DNA from: Polytrichum commune
Lineage: Eukaryota; Streptophyta; Polytrichopsida; Polytrichales; Polytrichaceae
Length of the DNA: 60,000 nucleotides
NCBI GenBank assembly: GCA_950295325.1
Contig: OX485806.1
Location: 10,914,001 to 10,974,000 of the forward strand
Direction: 5' to 3'
Part shown: one piece after another, positions 56,446-60,000 of the stretch
Numbering within the stretch: position 1 is the first letter of the stretch
Layout of the letters: each line of letters opens with the position of its first letter
Notes under the pieces: generated by a model
What the model was told of the DNA's origin: nothing
What the model saw: only the letters and a program-made list of their open reading frames with translations
Databases searched by the model: none
Translations under genes and position numbers: made by a program

Positions 56446-57509
56446 AGCTTCCTCGAGGGAGGAGCAGCAGAAACCTCAGCAGCTCCCGATGTGCGCATGT
56501 ATGCTCGAAAGAACAGCTTCTGGGCGTGGTGGAGTTGGATGGCCGACATCTAATATTGTTGAGTAGGAAAATTAGAGGCATGCAGATTAAAGGGTCCTGT
56601 TTTTTCATACGATGCGGACTGGAATGTATCACAATGACACGGATGAGCGCACAACGAATTGGGACCACGAGCATGAGAAAATGGTACACGAAATCACCGT
56701 GACTGTATCGTAGAAGACGCTAACTTCCATGTCCCTACAGTTTACACAAGGGCAGACATACAGTCAGATATGAGTCGCTCTTTTAGAGAGGAAACACAAA
56801 ATATCGTATAGCAAATTACTAAGGTGAGGCATGCTGTTGATCGAAACTATTCACAAGTGAGGCTTTCAGATGTCCAGGAACCAGCATACCTCGAAGAGAC
56901 AAACTCAGATGAATTGGAACCACGAGATCGACAAAGTGGTCCAGAATCACCACTACACTACAAATTACACAAGGACGGACATATATACCTACATCCAGAC
57001 ATAAAAGGCTCTAGAGAGGAATCGAAAAATATTGGACGGCAAATTACTAAGGCGAGGCATGCTATTGATTGAGACCACTAACAAAGTGACGCTTTCCAAT
57101 GCCCGGACAGCAAAGAATGAGGAAGACTGTTCCTCCGATTAAGCCAAAGAGGTGTGAGCCAATTGGATGAGAGTTGGATAGGGCTCAGAAAAGGGCAGTT
57201 AAGGACACTTTCTACTTTCACTTCACAGAATTATGCATGGGAAAACAACGCAAGATAGGGGAGGATGAGTCCCTGCACATCAATTCCTTAACCAAATTAA
57301 GAAGTTCCTTAACATCGGATTCAATGTTGCAATGCCATCAATTCCTGACGCAGGAAGTAAGGAAAACGTTTCCTGTAGCCCTGTAAAGAGCTTCCACCAC
57401 CTGGTTTGCAATTTCTAGCTTCTGTTTTTAAATTGAAACTAGCAAAGACAATACAACTAACACCGAAACAGAAGCCCAAGTACCTTCGAAATGGATGCGA
57501 CTTGTACAT

Positions 57510-57557
57510 CCCTTCCTTCCTTCCTCCCTTCCTTCCTTCCTCCCTTCCTTCCTTCCA
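57510..57557. repeat. (TTCC)n microsatellite with CTCCC interruptions
   Basis: About eleven CCTT units broken twice by CCTCCC. It lies between the two copies of promoter duplication 2. Confidence 0.9.
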
Positions 57558-58129
57558 CTTCTAGACAGGAGAGGAGAATGACTCCATTGTACTTGCTAAG
57601 GTTCAGGGTTTAAGCACCTTCACCCGTAAATGATGCTCAATTGCAACAACACACAGCCGGGCATCAATAGAATTCCTCAACAGAAGAATCCCCTCGACAT
57701 CGGATTTCATGTTGCAATGCCATCAATTCCTGATGATTCTGAAAGTAAGGAATTGGTATCCTGTAACCCTGAACTACCACCTATGCCACAAGAGCTTCCA
57801 CTTGCTTTTACAATTCCTAGCTTTTGTTTCTAAACTAAAACCTATCAAAGACAACACAACAACAAAGACCGAAAACAAGAGCTTAATAAGTTTACATTCG
57901 AAAAGCACATGGCGCCCTAAACCACTTTGGATTCTCTGCTCTGTCCCTGTCTCTGTCTCTTCTGTCTGTCTGTCTGTCTTGTCTGTTTCTCTCTCTTTCG
58001 TCACCTGCTTTGCAGGGAGCACTACACTCCAGCATCTAGGACTAGTAGACATACTAGGCCTAAACCCTAAACCCTAACCCCCCAAAACCCCAACCTCTAA
58101 CTGTAAGATATAAGACATATGCGGGTGTT

Positions 58130-58320
58130 ATTCGGTTACTGTACTTTTCTTAATTGGACACCTATATTTGATTGGTGCATGGTTAGGTAGGATCAAAGAA
58201 CGAACACCATAAAGACACATATTTAAAAGAAGACTGGACTACATCATCAAGTTTTATTAACTATTCCACACTCAATAGTGAACACAATAAGGAGGACTTT
58301 CAGTTACTGTAGGTGAGGCT
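58130..58320. repeat. dispersed repeat family C, partial copy
   Basis: GGACACCTATATTTGATTGG, TGCATGGTTAGGTAGGATCA, AACACCATAAAGACACAT and GACTGGACTAC match the other copies and the stretch 1285-1440. Confidence 0.6.
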
Positions 58321-58443
58321 AATTCGGTCAGCACCCGTAATCAAACACCTATTTTTGGCTCCTAATCAACGGTACACTCACTCTAATTCGGTGGGTGAGT
58401 AATACATGGTGATTTAGCCGCCGCCTTGATGATATTTGGGTTA

Positions 58444-58828
58444 GAGCATCTCCACCCTGCCGCAGAAAGGCAGGCTCTCAAAATGTGCTTTGAAGGGCTC
58501 CAAGCATGCATCAAATTTTTTTAGGGTGGCACTCCCCCACCGTTACCTTGCATATTGGCTCTTCAACCCGAAAAACTGTCAGGAATATTTCCAAAAGTGC
58601 TTCTGATTCTCAAAGTGACACGATTCAGTGAATGGCAAGTGGATGAGGTCCCGGAATGTGGGCGCAGCAAGAGCAACGCTCGCCCGGGAGGATAGTGAGT
58701 GGAGCCGGAAGTTTGAAGAGCCCTGGCAAGTTTGAAGAGCCCTGGCAAGAAGGGTGGGGCAGATTTTTCTCCAAGGCCGCGTCAAAGGGCTTGCCAAGAC
58801 CCTTTAACGCGGCAGGGTGGAGATGCTC
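58444..58828. mobile_element. Harbinger/Tourist-like MITE with perfect 20-bp ends and TTA duplication
   Basis: The left end GAGCATCTCCACCCTGCCGC is exactly repeated in inverted form at 58809-58828. TTA flanks both sides (58441-58443 and 58829-58831), the 3-bp duplication typical of PIF/Harbinger. The 385-bp interior has no transposase. It contains an adjacent duplication of TTTGAAGAGCCCTGGCAAG near 58710-58748. Confidence 0.85.
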
Positions 58829-60000
58829 TTAGTCACCTTCACAAAAGTCAAAACTACACCCAACATCCTTCATAATGAGGAGTGCTATCCACCGAGCTAT
58901 GGCACGCTTGACTTTTGTGCCTGAGGTGGGCAAATTAGGTTGCATGTGGTTTGTGAGGTGTTGACCCACTTGTATTATATAATGAAAAAAAAAATCGACA
59001 ACATCATTACCTTACATGTGACCACTTCAGAGACATGACACAACCAATATTGTCATTAAACTTGGTTTTCATTGGGACCCATGTAGAATTTGCTAATAAT
59101 GTCATCCATTTATACAACATGGAATGATAAAAGAGTTTCCCCCCCTATAACACCACATTGGGAACTAGACAATCTTTGATTCCATAGCATGGATCAATAC
59201 CTTCCTCAACTCCGATTTTAGCGATTTCAAATTCTTTGGTCATGATTCGCAAATTGTTAACCTACTCAAGCTTCTAATGCTCGAATCCTTAGCTAGATGA
59301 TTCCACAAAGATGGCAATGTTTACAATAGCCTCATCTACCTTAAGGAGTCAACAAACATGCGTTATTCAAATAGCTATAACTAAATCAGAGGAGGTTTAA
59401 TTTTCAAAATGATTTTTGTTAGTGTTTCATTGCATAATTGCTTATGGAACACAAGTTTCATTGTGTGACTCTACTTGGTAGAAGTTTGAGAACATGAAAA
59501 TCAAACTGTATGTTCACGCACATACCTTATTCATTGTGTCGCCCACTCCTAGACGAAGAATCAAAAGCCATTGCAGCAACACATCTACTCATATTCATAC
59601 ACATTAAGTTAAGGTTGGATTTGGTTTTGTTTGCCTCAAATATGTTACAATCGCTATAATTAATATTGTAGGCACATATAGAGTGTGAGATATGGACCCT
59701 TTGCATCCCTTTAGTGTGGCTCATAGTGTGCACAATCATGGATGAAAATAATATGCAACACTAGTTACACTTGAATTTTCAACCACTCGTTATGTTCTCA
59801 TTCTTTTACTTCTAGTTATGGATAAGGTATCATCTGGAAGCAATCAAGAATGGGAATACGAAGAGCTATAGCTTACTTCCTAAGTCCAAGAATTGAGGGA
59901 GAAAACATCAAAAATCGACAAGCAAATGTTTCTTTGAATGATCATTGTGACCAAATGGTTGGGTGTTAGGTGGCGATCTTGGCGTGCTTAGAATGAGCTC
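58829..60000. other. AT-rich spacer to window end
   Basis: I see no gene or clear element. A minus-strand ORF at 59527-59739 has no recognisable family. Confidence 0.5.

Larger units (their letters stand above)
56446..58443. other. promoter region of PPR5 with two tandem duplications and microsatellites
   Basis: Duplication 1: CACAAGGGCAGACATA and GCAAATTACTAAGGTGAGGC near 56750-56835 recur near 56965-57063 (offset about 228). Duplication 2: CATCGGATTCAATGTTGCAA with the following CCATCAATTCCTGA, and AGCTTCTGTTTTTAA, near 57313-57470 recur near 57698-57870 (offset 385). (TTCC)n lies at about 57510-57557 and TCTG/TCTC tracts at 57950-57997. CCTAAACCCTAAACCCTAAC at 58059 is a telomere-like tract. 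A family C copy lies at about 58130-58310. Small ORFs here are not credible genes. Confidence 0.6.

Noticed and set aside
57174-57386. 70-codon frame upstream of PPR5
   Set aside because: It lies inside the tandemly duplicated promoter DNA, and the duplicate copy does not preserve the frame.
57510-57997. CRISPR-like spacing of short repeats
   Set aside because: These are simple TTCC and TCTG microsatellites without spacers, in a plant nuclear context.

Overview
The window is nuclear DNA of a land plant. Its genes have many introns with GT-AG borders, four of the eight encode proteins that look chloroplast-targeted, short CCCTAAA telomere-type tracts occur, and most spacers are AT-rich and full of small non-coding transposons. 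I cannot fix the species. The gene density (8 genes in 60 kb), the moderate introns and the GA/GGGA-rich leader tracts would suit a non-flowering plant such as a moss, but that is a weak inference.

Layout. 1-2.8 kb: spacer with two small inverted-repeat elements. 2.8-5.2 kb (+): NDR1/HIN1-like LEA-2 membrane protein behind a long repetitive leader. 6.5-8.6 kb (-): secreted eight-cysteine lipid-transfer protein in three exons, with an unusual acidic tail. 8.8-12.8 kb: spacer. 12.8-13.0 kb (-): 70-residue membrane protein. 15.0-16.7 kb (+): fibrillin FBN6. 17.7-20.8 kb (-): PLP aminotransferase. 22.5-25.1 kb (-): eight-exon protein with a SUMO-interacting motif and a CPVC knuckle. 26.3-29.9 kb (+): thylakoid-lumen PsbP-domain protein with a twin-arginine signal. 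30-39.5 kb: gene-free and repeat-rich, with a 5.2-kb element bounded by long inverted repeats, three SINE copies and a near-perfect 68-bp hairpin. 39.6-43.8 kb (+): DDT/WHIM chromatin protein DDR4. 43.9-51.6 kb: repeats, including a family of roughly 240-bp units. 51.7-56.4 kb (-): PPR5/EMB2453-type pentatricopeptide protein in six exons. 56.5-60 kb: duplicated promoter DNA, microsatellites and a Harbinger-like MITE.

The genes do not form an operon-like system, although FBN6, the aminotransferase, the PsbP-domain protein and PPR5 all point to the plastid. I built the exon models by hand from splice sites, reading phase and remembered family sequences. In every multi-exon model the phases close exactly.

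The most notable patterns are: (1) degenerate tandem duplications of about 170-650 bp in the leader, first intron or promoter of nearly every gene; (2) layered non-autonomous transposon families, one with a recognisable pre-insertion site; (3) the isolated hairpin at 36.1 kb; and (4) the tailed lipid-transfer protein, whose first and last exons are too short or lack an ATG and so are easily missed.
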